Assembly (NCBI RefSeq): GCF_001905095.1 | Contig: NZ_LWLS01000059.1 | Location: 1-64,000 of the forward strand | DNA: 64,000 bases | DNA from: Micromonospora sp. CB01531 | GTDB lineage: Bacteria; Actinomycetota; Actinomycetes; Mycobacteriales; Micromonosporaceae | Direction: 5' to 3' | Part shown: one piece after another, positions 16,628 to 25,066 of the stretch | Layout of the letters: each line of letters starts with the position of its first letter | How positions within the stretch are numbered: the stretch's first letter is position 1 | Translations under genes and position numbers: made by a program | The notes under the pieces: generated by a model | Database searches by the model: none | Told to the model about the DNA's origin: nothing | The model's input: only the letters and a program-made list of their open reading frames with translations

Positions 16628-17830
16628 TCAGCCCTTCATCTGGGTGACCGGCGGCGCGGTCTCGTCGCCGGTCAGGGTCTTCTGCGCGGTCGCCGTGTAC
16701 GCGGTGCCGCTGCCCGACAGCTTGGCCTGGTACATCGGCTGGAGCAGCGCATGGTCCTCGGGCCGGATGGTCATCTGGCCCTTGATGCTGTCGAACTGCC
16801 AGCCCTCCAGCGCCTTGATCATCTTGTCGACGTCGTCGCCACCCTCCTGCGCGGCGCGGACCACCATCTGGGCGGCGGCGAAGCCGTCCGGGTGGAACAG
16901 GTCGAGGGTGCCGCCCGGGATCTTGGCCTTGGCCGCCTTGGCCGCCTCGGTGTCGCTGGCCCCGTCGAAGTAGTGCGACAGGAAGGAGATCTTGCTGCCG
17001 GCCGCGCCGAAGGTCGGCCAGGAGGCGCGGATGTCCAGGCCGGTGACGACCGTGGTGGAGGCGAGTACGCCCTGCTGGTCGAGCGTCTGCCACATGGCGG
17101 GGGCGGTCGTGCCGGCCCACGCGACGAAGAGCAGGTCCGGCTTGGCGGCCTTGATCTGGCTGGCGAACGGGGTGAACTCGGTGGCGCTCGCCGGGGCCCG
17201 GACGCTGCTCACGGTCGCGCCGGCACCGCCGATCACCGCCTTGACGGCGGCCTCGTTCGCGTCACCGAAGGCGCCGTCCTGGGCGAACACGACCACCTTC
17301 TTGCCGGTGGCGTCGCCGATGAAGGACTTGGCGGTCACCACGTCCTGGTAGGACTGCCGGCCCGACCGGAACGTGTACTTGTTCGCCCCGGTCACCGCGT
17401 CGGTGGCGGCCGGCCCGGAGATGAAGAGCACCTTGTTCTGCGCGGCGATCGGGGCGACCTGGAGGGCCACGCCGGAGGAGGTGGAGCCGGCGATGATCTT
17501 CGCACCCTTGCCGATCAGGTCCTTGGCCGCGGAGACCGCCTTCGCCGGGTCACCCGCGTCGTCGACCTCGGTGAGTTCGATCTTCCGGTCGCCGACCTTG
17601 CCGGTGCCCTTGGTGGCGAAGTCGAGGCCGGCCTTGAAACCCTCGATGTACTGCTTGCCGTAGCTGGCCAGCGGCCCGGACTGGGAATACACCAGCCCGA
17701 CCTTGACCGGGGCGGCGTCGCCGCCGCCGGAGGCGGTGTCCTGCGGGCTGCCACACGCCGTGACGGCCACCGCGGCCGCCATCATCGTGGCGGCGGAAAG
17801 GAACACCCGTCGCGTGTGCCGGATCGTCAT
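16628..17830 (-). CDS. livK: Branched-chain amino-acid-type substrate-binding lipoprotein
   Basis: A 400-residue type I periplasmic-binding-protein-like lipoprotein and first gene of the operon. The signal peptide RRVFLSAATMMAAAVAVTACG carries a lipobox ending at Cys about 26. The mature protein begins with the family pattern VKVGLVYSQSGPLASYGKQ, followed by IAGSTSSGVALQVAPIAAQN and AAQMVVRAAQEGG. It captures the substrate outside the membrane for LivHMGF. No amino-acid specificity can be read reliably. The long upstream gap indicates that its promoter drives all five genes. Confidence 0.93.
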   Translation of the reverse strand: MTIRHTRRVFLSAATMMAAAVAVTACGSPQDTASGGGDAAPVKVGLVYSQSGPLASYGKQYIEGFKAGLDFATKGTGKVGDRKIELTEVDDAGDPAKAVSAAKDLIGKGAKIIAGSTSSGVALQVAPIAAQNKVLFISGPAATDAVTGANKYTFRSGRQSYQDVVTAKSFIGDATGKKVVVFAQDGAFGDANEAAVKAVIGGAGATVSSVRAPASATEFTPFASQIKAAKPDLLFVAWAGTTAPAMWQTLDQQGVLASTTVVTGLDIRASWPTFGAAGSKISFLSHYFDGASDTEAAKAAKAKIPGGTLDLFHPDGFAAAQMVVRAAQEGGDDVDKMIKALEGWQFDSIKGQMTIRPEDHALLQPMYQAKLSGSGTAYTATAQKTLTGDETAPPVTQMKG

Positions 17831-18206
17831 TGCGACTCCAGGTGAGGACAGGGGGGAACGTCAGTTGTCGGCTCACGCTAGAAGTGACGTCACCCACGAG
17901 CTATGTGGTCGAAACACACAAGTGATCGGGGTGGGATGGCCCCGCGTAACAACCCCCCGACATCCTCGCGTAACCCCGTCGACTCCGGATGGCCGCCGCC
18001 GCCATCGATGCGCCGGCCGGTGTGTCGCACCCCGCCATCGCGGAGCCGCACCCGCGAGCCGGCCTCCTGTCCGGCGCGCCGGACCCGCACTCGCCGTCGT
18101 GGTCGGCCGGGCGCGGGCAGTGCTACCGCGGTAGGCCGGGAGCCATTCCGGCCGTGGCACCTACGTCGCCGAGCGCCCCGGGCAGTAGGGTCCGCACTCC
18201 CTACAG

Positions 18207-18327
18207 ACTTGATGTCGTAAACGATTCAGGCACGCTGGGCGCGCCTGAATCGTTCGCGCCGTCAGCTCCAAAGGAACCGACGAGCGCAACCTCCGCCCGG
18301 TTCGCCGATCCATTCACGTCATCAAGT
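18207..18327. repeat. Nested inverted repeat, about 121 bp
   Basis: The ends are imperfect inverted repeats (ACTTGATG-T-CGT at 18207 and its counterpart ending ACGTCATCAAGT at 18327, 16 of 21 positions pairing). Inside, AACGATTCAGGC (18220-18231) and GCCTGAATCGTT (18243-18254) form a perfect 12-base stem. The layout resembles a miniature inverted-repeat element without a gene. I recognise no transposase or target duplication. Confidence 0.6.
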
Positions 18328-18442
18328 TCGTAACGTCGAACGGGAGCACTCTCGCCCCGCCCGCCCGCCCGCCCGACCTGCCAGGCCAGGCCGCCCACGA
18401 CTGCGCCGCGCCCCAGAGAAGCGAAACAGCCGGAGAAACAGC

Positions 18443-18478
18443 ACGTGGGGTGCCCGGACACCGCCGGGCACCCCACGT
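18443..18478. terminator. Hairpin terminator of the phosphodiesterase gene
   Basis: A perfect 15-base-pair stem, ACGTGGGGTGCCCGG with CCGGGCACCCCACGT, and a six-base loop, about 50 bases after the minus-strand stop codon. No T-run. Confidence 0.8.
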
Positions 18479-18526
18479 CGCGGAAGCGCCGCGCCGGGGC
18501 CCCGAGCGCCCCGGCGCGGACGTCGT

Positions 18527-19645
18527 CTAGCGGCCGGCGCGGGCCGCCACGGCGGTGTCCGGCTGGTCGGCGAAGGCGCCGTCCAGGCCGAGGCCGAAGA
18601 ACAGCTCGTACTCGGACGTGATGTCACCGCGGGCGTTCGGGTCGGTGCCGATCCGGTAGTCGACCGGGAGGAACTGGTTCTCCGCGCGGAACGTCCAGGC
18701 GTGCACCAGGAGCTTCACCCGGTGCGCGTCCCGGATCACCGTGGTCGGGGCGAGCAGCTTGCCGGCCGCGTCCCGGGGCACGATCAGGTTCTTGTGCAGG
18801 CCGACGCCGTCGGCATACCGGGCCACCCAGGCCAGGCCGGAAGCCGAGGCCAGGTCGGCGTAGCTGCGCGGGTCGCCGGCGGCGGTGAAGTCGTACGGGC
18901 GGCCGGCCGCGTCCATCAGCTGGACCAGCCGTACGTCGATCATGCGGTCCAGCTTGCGCAGGTTGGCCGTCTCGAAGCTCTGGATGAAGACCGGGTCGTT
19001 GCGGTGGGTCAGCTTGTTGGCTTCGAGCACCGCGACCAGCGGCTCCTCCAGCGGGAGCCCGATCGAGGTGAAGTAGCTGGGGTGCTTGGTCTCCGGGTAG
19101 ACGCCGATGGTCCGGCCCCGGGCCTTCGACTCGGCCTGGGCCAGGTCGATGACCTCCTGGAAGGTCGGCACCTCGAACTTCCCGTCGAACGCCGTGTTGG
19201 CCACCCGCACCTGGGGCAGCCGCTCCTTGGCCCGCAGCGTCTTCAGCTCGGCCAGGGTGAAGTCCTCGGTGAACCAGCCGGTGACCTGCACCCCGTCGAT
19301 GGTCTTCGTCGCCTTGCGGGCGGCGAACTCGGGGTGGGCGGCCACGTCGGTCGTACCGGAAATCTCGTTCTCATGCCGGGCGACCAGCACGCCGTCCTTC
19401 GTCGAGACCAGGTCGGGCTCGATGTAGTCGGCGCCCATCCGGACGGCCAGCCGGTAGGCCTCCAGAGTGTGCTCGGGCCGGTAGCCGCTCGCGCCGCGGT
19501 GGGCGATCACGATGGGGCGGTGGGCCGCGCGGGACTGGTCGGCGGCGGCCTCGGGCCGGGCCTGGGCGGCCATGGCCGGCACCGCCACGGCCGCCGCGAG
19601 CAGCGTGCCGGCCACGCCGAGGGCGGAAAGGGTACGTCGCAACAC
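18527..19645 (-). CDS. glpQ: Secreted glycerophosphodiester phosphodiesterase
   Basis: A 372-residue secreted enzyme. The GTG at 19643-19645 follows AGGAG by about seven bases and opens MLRRTLSALGVAGTLLAAAVAVPAMAAQA, a clean Sec signal peptide. The upstream extension of the frame crosses the potassium transporter gene and is rejected. The catalytic signature is IVIAHRGASGYRPEHTLEAY, with the metal site region GADYIEPDLVSTKDGVLVARHENE. This family splits glycerophosphodiesters to glycerol 3-phosphate and an alcohol, scavenging phosphate and glycerol from lipid head groups or teichoic acids. Divergent from the Trk pair. Confidence 0.93.
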   Translation of the reverse strand: MLRRTLSALGVAGTLLAAAVAVPAMAAQARPEAAADQSRAAHRPIVIAHRGASGYRPEHTLEAYRLAVRMGADYIEPDLVSTKDGVLVARHENEISGTTDVAAHPEFAARKATKTIDGVQVTGWFTEDFTLAELKTLRAKERLPQVRVANTAFDGKFEVPTFQEVIDLAQAESKARGRTIGVYPETKHPSYFTSIGLPLEEPLVAVLEANKLTHRNDPVFIQSFETANLRKLDRMIDVRLVQLMDAAGRPYDFTAAGDPRSYADLASASGLAWVARYADGVGLHKNLIVPRDAAGKLLAPTTVIRDAHRVKLLVHAWTFRAENQFLPVDYRIGTDPNARGDITSEYELFFGLGLDGAFADQPDTAVAARAGR

Positions 19646-19748
19646 CGTCTCCTGTCGTCGATGGGTACGCACAGCAGACCGGTCGCGGTTGGCCGGCAGT
19701 TGGTCGTTTCCTGACCTGCCGGTGAATGTCCGGACGGAAGATGACCTG

Positions 19749-21083
19749 GTGCGCCGTCTGCTCCGTAACCCCGTGCGGCTGGTGCCGTTCGGGTTCCTGG
19801 CGGCCATCCTGCTCGGCACCGGCCTGCTGATGCTGCCCTGGGCCACCAGCCACCACCGGTACACCCCGTTCCTCACGGCGCTGTTCACCGCCACCTCGGC
19901 GGTGTCGGTCACCGGCATGGCCATCAACGACACCCCGAACTACTGGAACGGCTTCGGCCTGGCGATGATCACCGTGCTGACGCAGCTTGGCGGCCTGGGC
20001 ATCCTGACCGTCGCGGCGCTGGTGATCCTGGTGGTCTCCCGCCAACTCGGCCTGCGCAACCGGCTGCTGGTGCAGGCCGAGACCGCCGAGTTCGGCGTCG
20101 GCGACGTCCGCCGGCTGCTGACCCGGATCGCGGTGACGGTCCTCGTCACCGAGGCGGTGATGACGGCGGTGATCACCGGCCGGCTCTGGCTGACCTACGG
20201 CTACCCCCCATGGCGGGCCCTCTGGTACGCCACCTTCCACTCCATCCAGGCGTTCAACAACGCCGGCTTCAGCCTCTACTCCGACGGGCTGGTCGCCTTC
20301 TCCCGCGATCCCTGGGTGGCGCTGCCGCTGGGGCTGGGCGCGATCATCGGCGGGCTGGGCTTCCCGGCGATCTTCGAAGCGGTCCGGGAGCGACGGCGGC
20401 CGAAGGGCTGGGCGATCGCCACCAAGCTGACGATCTGGGGCAGCCTGACGCTCATCGCGCTCGGCTTCGGCGCTCTGCTGTTCGCCGAGTGGCGCAATCC
20501 CGCCACCATCGGCACCTTCGATGCGCGGGGAAAGATCCTGGCGGCGTTCACCCAGATCGCGCTGAGCCGCACCGGCGGCTTCGACGTGATCCACATCGAT
20601 CGGCTGAGCGAGGAGAGCTACCCGCTGCTGATCGTCCTGATGTTCATCGGCGGCGGCAGCGCCAGCACCGCCGGTGGGATCAAGGTGTCCACCTTCTTCC
20701 TGCTCGCCTTCGTCATCTGGGCCGAGCTGCGCGGCGAACCGGACGTGACGGTGGGGGGCCGACGGGTCGCCACCGCCAGCCAGCGGCAGGCGTTGACCGT
20801 GGCACTGATCAGCGTGGCGCTGGTCGTCGCCGGCACGGTCGTGGTGATCGCGACGACCAAGCACGTCCGCTACTACACCGCGCTCTTCGACGTCACGTCC
20901 GCGTTCAGCACCACCGGCCTGACCACCGGGCTCGCCGCGCAGCTGAAGGAACCCGGGCAGTACCTGTTGACCGCGCTCATGTACATCGGCCGGATCGGCC
21001 CGCTCACCCTCGGGTCGGCGATCGCGTTGAACACCCGACGACGCCAGTACCGCTACCCGGAGGAGCAACCCATTGTCGGCTAG
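19749..21083 (+). CDS. Trk/Ktr-type potassium uptake membrane subunit
   Basis: A 444-residue membrane protein. The open frame begins earlier, but the GTG at 19749 has GGAAG nine bases upstream and opens MRRLLRNPVRLVPFGFLAAILLG, typical for the family. It has about eight to ten membrane segments and four selectivity-filter loops, including TATSAVSVTGM, QAFNNAGFSLY, IALSRTGGFDV and SAFSTTGLTTG. GGGSASTAGGIKVSTF is the conserved segment after the third loop. Together with the next gene it forms a gated K+ (possibly Na+-coupled) uptake system. Length and filters fit TrkH/KtrB. Confidence 0.93.
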   Translation: MRRLLRNPVRLVPFGFLAAILLGTGLLMLPWATSHHRYTPFLTALFTATSAVSVTGMAINDTPNYWNGFGLAMITVLTQLGGLGILTVAALVILVVSRQLGLRNRLLVQAETAEFGVGDVRRLLTRIAVTVLVTEAVMTAVITGRLWLTYGYPPWRALWYATFHSIQAFNNAGFSLYSDGLVAFSRDPWVALPLGLGAIIGGLGFPAIFEAVRERRRPKGWAIATKLTIWGSLTLIALGFGALLFAEWRNPATIGTFDARGKILAAFTQIALSRTGGFDVIHIDRLSEESYPLLIVLMFIGGGSASTAGGIKVSTFFLLAFVIWAELRGEPDVTVGGRRVATASQRQALTVALISVALVVAGTVVVIATTKHVRYYTALFDVTSAFSTTGLTTGLAAQLKEPGQYLLTALMYIGRIGPLTLGSAIALNTRRRQYRYPEEQPIVG

Positions 21084-21741
21084 GAAGACAGACGACAGCG
21101 GCATCACGGTGATCGGCCTCGGCCGGTTCGGCTCGCGGCTGGCCGGCTCGCTGGCCCACCTCGGTCACGACGTGCTGGCCATCGACCGCGGCCCGGAGCG
21201 GGTCCAGCGCTGGTCGGCGCGGCTGGACCGGGTGGTGCAGGCGGACTCCACCGAGGAGAACGTGCTGCGCCAGATCGGCGTGGCGGACTTCCGGCGGGTG
21301 GTGGTCGCCATCGGCGCCTCGGTGGAGGCGAGCGTGCTGACCGTGCTCGCCCTGACCGAGCTGGACATCCCGCAGATCTGGGCCCGGGCCACCTCGGAGA
21401 AGCACGCGAAGATCCTCAACTCGGTGGGGGCGCATCACGTGATCTTTCCGGAGGCGGAGACCGGCGAGCGGGTCGCGCACCTGATCGTCAGCAAGATGCT
21501 GGACTTCGTCGAGTTCGGCGACGACTTCGCGATCGCCAAGGTACGCGTACCGCGGACGATGGTCGGGCGGCCGTTGCGGGAGCTGACCCCGGCGGACCGG
21601 TACGGGGTGATGGTGGTCGGCGCGAAACTGCCCGGCGAGCCGTTCCGCTACGCCGGCCCGGACACGGTGCTGCAAGCGGACAGCGTGCTCGTCGTGGAGG
21701 GCAGCATCAGCCAGGTGCAGCGCTTCGCCGCGCTCGACTGA
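21073..21741 (+). CDS. TrkA/KtrA-type potassium channel regulatory subunit
   Basis: A 222-residue cytoplasmic protein. It starts at TTG 21073 inside the end of the membrane subunit gene (11-base overlap), with AGGAG eight bases upstream. The RCK N-domain shows the nucleotide motif GLGRFGSRLAGSLAHLGHDVLAID (about 13-36), and VQADSTEENVLRQ is typical of the family. A C-terminal TrkA-C ligand domain begins near residue 140 (FAIAKVRVPRTMVGRPLREL). It gates the membrane subunit in response to adenine nucleotides or related ligands. The stop lies 71 bases from the convergent kinase gene. Confidence 0.93.
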   Translation: MSARKTDDSGITVIGLGRFGSRLAGSLAHLGHDVLAIDRGPERVQRWSARLDRVVQADSTEENVLRQIGVADFRRVVVAIGASVEASVLTVLALTELDIPQIWARATSEKHAKILNSVGAHHVIFPEAETGERVAHLIVSKMLDFVEFGDDFAIAKVRVPRTMVGRPLRELTPADRYGVMVVGAKLPGEPFRYAGPDTVLQADSVLVVEGSISQVQRFAALD

Positions 21742-21812
21742 GCATCACCTCTGCTTGGCCTTGGCCTTGCCCCGGTCCTTGCCCTTGCCGCCGTGGTCCC
21801 CCTTTCCCTCGG

Positions 21813-21840
21813 TCAGTCGCCTTTTCCCTTGCCGTCCCCC
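21813..21840 (-). other. In-phase G GGA AAA heptamer before the kinase stop
   Basis: The end of the kinase gene reads AAG GGA AAA GGC GAC TGA. G GGA AAA fits the X XXY YYZ pattern of -1 frameshift sites in the correct phase. The -1 frame then stays open for about 25 codons to a TGA at 21745-21747, encoding a Lys/Gly/Asp-rich tail (EGKGDHGGKGKDRGKAKAKQ) like the one before the stop. It may be programmed frameshifting, a recent one-base indel, or a sequencing error in a homopolymer. Confidence 0.45.
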
Positions 21841-23405
21841 TTGCCCTTGCCATGCTTCTCGGGGTTGGCCCGGCTGCCGCTACTCTTCCCCGTGCTCGCT
21901 TTCTGGGGCGGTTTCGGGGCCGCCGTCCGGGCCGGAGCGGTGGTCGGCACCGAGCCGGCCACCCCGGAGACCTGCACGCCGCAGGTGCTGTCGCCGACCT
22001 TGAACTCCACCGGCAGCAGGTTGCCGCCCGTGTAGCGGCCGGTCAGCGAGATCTTCCGGGACGCGCCCGGCGCCAGCGCCGGGTCGGTGGCCGGTGCCTG
22101 GAGCTGCACGGTCCGCCCCTGCTGGTGGACCGCCGGCTGGGCGCTCGTCACGGTCTGCCGGCCCGGGAAGGTGAAGCTCATCGTCCAGCCGCGCAGCTCC
22201 CGGTCACCGGTGTTGGTCAGGGTCAGGTCCGCGGTGAAGTCCTTTCCGGAGTCCCGCCGCAGCGTGTAGTCGACCGCGCAGGGGATCGGCTGCGGCAGGG
22301 CCATCCGGGCCTGGGCCGGCTCGACGCCGCCGCTGGCCGAGCTCTTCGAGGTCATCCCCCACATGGTGGCGGTGACCGCGACCAGGCCGGCGGCGGCCAC
22401 CCCGGCCTCCACCCTGCGCCTCCGCGTGGCGGCCCGGGTACGGGTGCGGACGGCGGAGAAGGGCAGCGCGTCGGTCTCCGCCGACCAGGGCAGGATGGTG
22501 GTCCCGGCGTTCTCCGCCAGCGTCGGATCGACCTGGCCGACCGCCGGGGAGACCGGCACGATCGCCGAGATGCCGGCCGCCTCGGCGAGCGTACGGGCCA
22601 CCTCGGCGGTCGCCGGCCGATCCGCGCAGCGCTTGGCGAGGCACTGCCGGACCAGCTGCGCCACCTCGTCGGGGAGTCCCAGCACCGGCGGCATCGGCTC
22701 CGGATCGTGATACATGTGCGCCCGGAGCATCTGGGTGGTGGTACTGGCCTGCCAGGGCAGCCCGCCGGTGAGCATCCGATACAGCAGCAGGCCGACCGCG
22801 TACACGTCGGTGGCCGGGGAGACTTGGCCGTTGTTCAGCCGCTCCGGAGCCAGGTAGGCGGGCGTGCCGAGCAGGGCGCCGTCCGGGCCGTGCTCACTCT
22901 CCCCGGCCAGCGCCGAGATGCCGAAGTCGACGACCTTCACCCCGGTCGAGGTGAGCATGACGTTGCCGGGGGTCACGTCCCGGTGGACCACCCCCCGGGC
23001 GTGCGCGGTGGCCAGCGCCGACGCCACCTCCGCGCCGATGGTCACCGCCTCCCGCCAGGGCAGCTGCCCGCCGCGGCCGAGCCGGGCGCTGAGCGGGGCG
23101 CCGTCGACCAGTTCCATCACCACGTACGGCACGGTCAGCCCGGCCTGATCCGACTCGCCGTAGTCGTACACGTTGGTGATGTTGGGGTGGCAGAGCCGGG
23201 CGGCGGCCTGCGCCTCGATCCGGATCCGGTGCCGGAACGCCTTGTCGCTGGCGAGCCGGGAGGCGAGCACCTTGACCGCGACCTGGCGACCGAGCACCTC
23301 GTCGTAGCCGCGCCAGACCACCGACATGCCGCCCGCACCGAGCTGCTCGACCAGCCGGTACCGCTCACCCAGCAGCTGCGCGCCGCCCCTCACCGCTGCA
23401 CCCAT
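21813..23405 (-). CDS. Membrane Ser/Thr protein kinase with CBM2-like outer domain
   Basis: About 530 residues from ATG 23405 (MGAAVRGGAQLLGERYRL). The kinase domain spans about 14-275: P-loop QLGAGGMSVVWRG, Lys45, catalytic HRD (141-143) and DFG (160-162). The catalytic loop reads HRDVTPGN, with Thr145 where Ser/Thr kinases usually have Lys. One membrane segment follows near residue 335. The outer region, starting PCAVDYTLRRDSGKDFTADL and including DRELRGWTMSFTFPGRQTV, resembles a CBM2 carbohydrate-binding module. The tail is Lys/Gly-rich (HGKGKGDGKGKGD) and ends at a possible frameshift site. It could sense a cell-wall or environmental polysaccharide. Confidence 0.88.
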   Translation of the reverse strand: MGAAVRGGAQLLGERYRLVEQLGAGGMSVVWRGYDEVLGRQVAVKVLASRLASDKAFRHRIRIEAQAAARLCHPNITNVYDYGESDQAGLTVPYVVMELVDGAPLSARLGRGGQLPWREAVTIGAEVASALATAHARGVVHRDVTPGNVMLTSTGVKVVDFGISALAGESEHGPDGALLGTPAYLAPERLNNGQVSPATDVYAVGLLLYRMLTGGLPWQASTTTQMLRAHMYHDPEPMPPVLGLPDEVAQLVRQCLAKRCADRPATAEVARTLAEAAGISAIVPVSPAVGQVDPTLAENAGTTILPWSAETDALPFSAVRTRTRAATRRRRVEAGVAAAGLVAVTATMWGMTSKSSASGGVEPAQARMALPQPIPCAVDYTLRRDSGKDFTADLTLTNTGDRELRGWTMSFTFPGRQTVTSAQPAVHQQGRTVQLQAPATDPALAPGASRKISLTGRYTGGNLLPVEFKVGDSTCGVQVSGVAGSVPTTAPARTAAPKPPQKASTGKSSGSRANPEKHGKGKGDGKGKGD

Positions 23406-23476
23406 GGTCGGTCCTGTTGCCCGGAGCGGACCGCCGTACACCTGAAGGGTCGGAATCGGTCAGGAAAGTCACCCGT

Positions 23477-25030
23477 TCAGGCGGTCGCCAGAAGCTGGTC
23501 CACCGGGGCGTAGTCGTCGGTCAGCACCAGCGCGTCGCCGACGTACCCGGTCAGCTCGTCCCCGGACAGCAGGCTGGCCGGCTCGGGCAGCATGCCCAGC
23601 CGGGACAGGGCGCCGGCCAGCGGCAGCGGCGCGTCCGAGGCGACGATGAGGAAGTTGGCACCGGACCGCCCCTCGATACCCCAGGGCGGGGCGATCAGCG
23701 CGACGTGCCGGAACTCGGCCCGGACGGTGGCCAGCTCGGCCCGGATGAACCGGCCCGGCGGCACGTCGATGACGTTCTGCACGTAGATCCCGCCGGGCCG
23801 GAGCACCCGGCGGACCTCCGCGGCCATCTCCCGGGTGGCCAGGTGCCAGGGCACGACCAGGTGCCCGAAGGCATCGCCGACGATGAAGTCGCGACTGTCG
23901 GTGCGCTCGGCGCCGAGCAGCACCCGGGCGTCCCCGACCCGGGCCTGCAACTGCGGTCCGGTGCGCACGCCCAGCTCCCGCCGATCCAGGTCGACCAGCC
24001 CGCCGTCGATCTCGAAGACCAGGTTGTCGGTGCCCGGCCGGGTCGCGGCGAGGTAACGCGGCATGGTGAAGCCGCCGCCGCCGAGGTGCAGGGCGTCGAG
24101 CCGCTGCTCGGCCGGCGCGGCCAGGTCGGCGACCAGGCCGATCCACTGGGTGTACGCGTACTTCAGGTGGGTCGGGTCGGCCAGGTCCACGTACGAGTGC
24201 TCGGCCGAGTTGAGGTAGAGAACGCGCCCCTGCGTCCACTGCGAGTCGGTCTCCACCTTCGCGCAGTGGTACGCCGTCTCCACGTCGCACGGGTTCGGGG
24301 CGACCGCGGACAGGCCCGCCGCGGCCAGGCCGAGCACCGCCAGGGTGGCCTTGACCCGGGTCGGGGCGGGCAGCCCGGTCCCGGCCCGCCGGCGCAGGTA
24401 CGCCCCGAGCGCCAGCCCGGTCACCCCCAGCACCGCCGCCAGCCCGAGCACGATCACCATGCTGGACAGCGCCGCCACCAGCACGAAGCCGGTGACCAGG
24501 GTGGCGGTGATCCCGCCCAGCGTGCCGATGCCGGACAGCCGGCCGACCACCTGCCCGGTCCGTCGCAGGTCGGCGAGCTGGAGCTTGACCACCAGCGGGG
24601 TCACCCCGGCCAGCAACGCGGCCGGCACCAGCACCGCCAGCGCGGTCAGCAGGAGCACCCCACTCGCCGCGCCACCGCGCAGCGCCTCGCCGGCGTACCG
24701 GACGACGGGGAGGGTGACCGCGGTGGCGATGCCCGCCAGCACCAGCGCCGGGGCGAGCAGGCTGCGCGGGTCCCGCCGGTCGGCCAGCCACCCGCCCATC
24801 CACGCCCCGTACGCGATGGCGCCCAGCGCCATGCCGATGACCGAGCTGGTCACCTGGAGGGTCACCCCGACGTACGGGCCGACCAGCCGGAGCGAGACGG
24901 TCTCCAGGACCAGCACGGCCCCGCTGGAGAGGAAGACGAGGAACGCGGCGAGCCCGTTCGGCAGGGCCCGGGGCGGGGCCGGCGCGCTCGGGGCCGGCTC
25001 CGCCTCGACGTCGGACGATGTGCTGCTCAC
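23477..25030 (-). CDS. Membrane-fused spermidine synthase-like protein
   Basis: A 517-residue protein. Residues about 25-225 contain six or seven membrane segments (LAAFLVFLSSGAVLVLETVSLRLVGPYVGVT, GLAAVLGVTGLALGAYL). Residues about 265-500 form a Rossmann domain resembling spermidine synthase: LDALHLGGGGFTMPRYLA, then NLVFEIDGGLVDLDRR, and DFIVGDAFGHLVVPWHL. Such fused proteins are common in actinobacteria; polyamine synthesis has not been shown for most of them. The GTG at 25030 starts MSSTSSDVEAEP. The gene ends 71 bases upstream of the kinase gene on the same strand, so they may be cotranscribed. Confidence 0.82.
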   Translation of the reverse strand: MSSTSSDVEAEPAPSAPAPPRALPNGLAAFLVFLSSGAVLVLETVSLRLVGPYVGVTLQVTSSVIGMALGAIAYGAWMGGWLADRRDPRSLLAPALVLAGIATAVTLPVVRYAGEALRGGAASGVLLLTALAVLVPAALLAGVTPLVVKLQLADLRRTGQVVGRLSGIGTLGGITATLVTGFVLVAALSSMVIVLGLAAVLGVTGLALGAYLRRRAGTGLPAPTRVKATLAVLGLAAAGLSAVAPNPCDVETAYHCAKVETDSQWTQGRVLYLNSAEHSYVDLADPTHLKYAYTQWIGLVADLAAPAEQRLDALHLGGGGFTMPRYLAATRPGTDNLVFEIDGGLVDLDRRELGVRTGPQLQARVGDARVLLGAERTDSRDFIVGDAFGHLVVPWHLATREMAAEVRRVLRPGGIYVQNVIDVPPGRFIRAELATVRAEFRHVALIAPPWGIEGRSGANFLIVASDAPLPLAGALSRLGMLPEPASLLSGDELTGYVGDALVLTDDYAPVDQLLATA

Positions 25031-25066
25031 CGTGGCGATGCTACGCAGCGTTCCGGGCCACCAGGG

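Larger units (their letters stand above)
17831..18526. other. Gene-less region between livK and the phosphodiesterase gene
   Basis: 696 bases without a convincing gene. It contains the livK promoter region, a nested inverted repeat at 18207-18327, and the phosphodiesterase terminator at 18443-18478. Short open frames on both strands here read through the repeats and show no family signature. TGTGGTCGAAACACA near 17902 is a weak TGTG/CACA dyad that could be an operator for livK. Confidence 0.5.

Noticed and set aside
17902..17920. TGTG/CACA dyad upstream of livK as an operator
   Set aside because: Only four bases pair on each side with an asymmetric centre, too weak to list as a site on its own.
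19646..19933. Extension of the phosphodiesterase frame
   Set aside because: It runs antisense into the potassium transporter gene; a signal peptide begins exactly at the GTG 19645.
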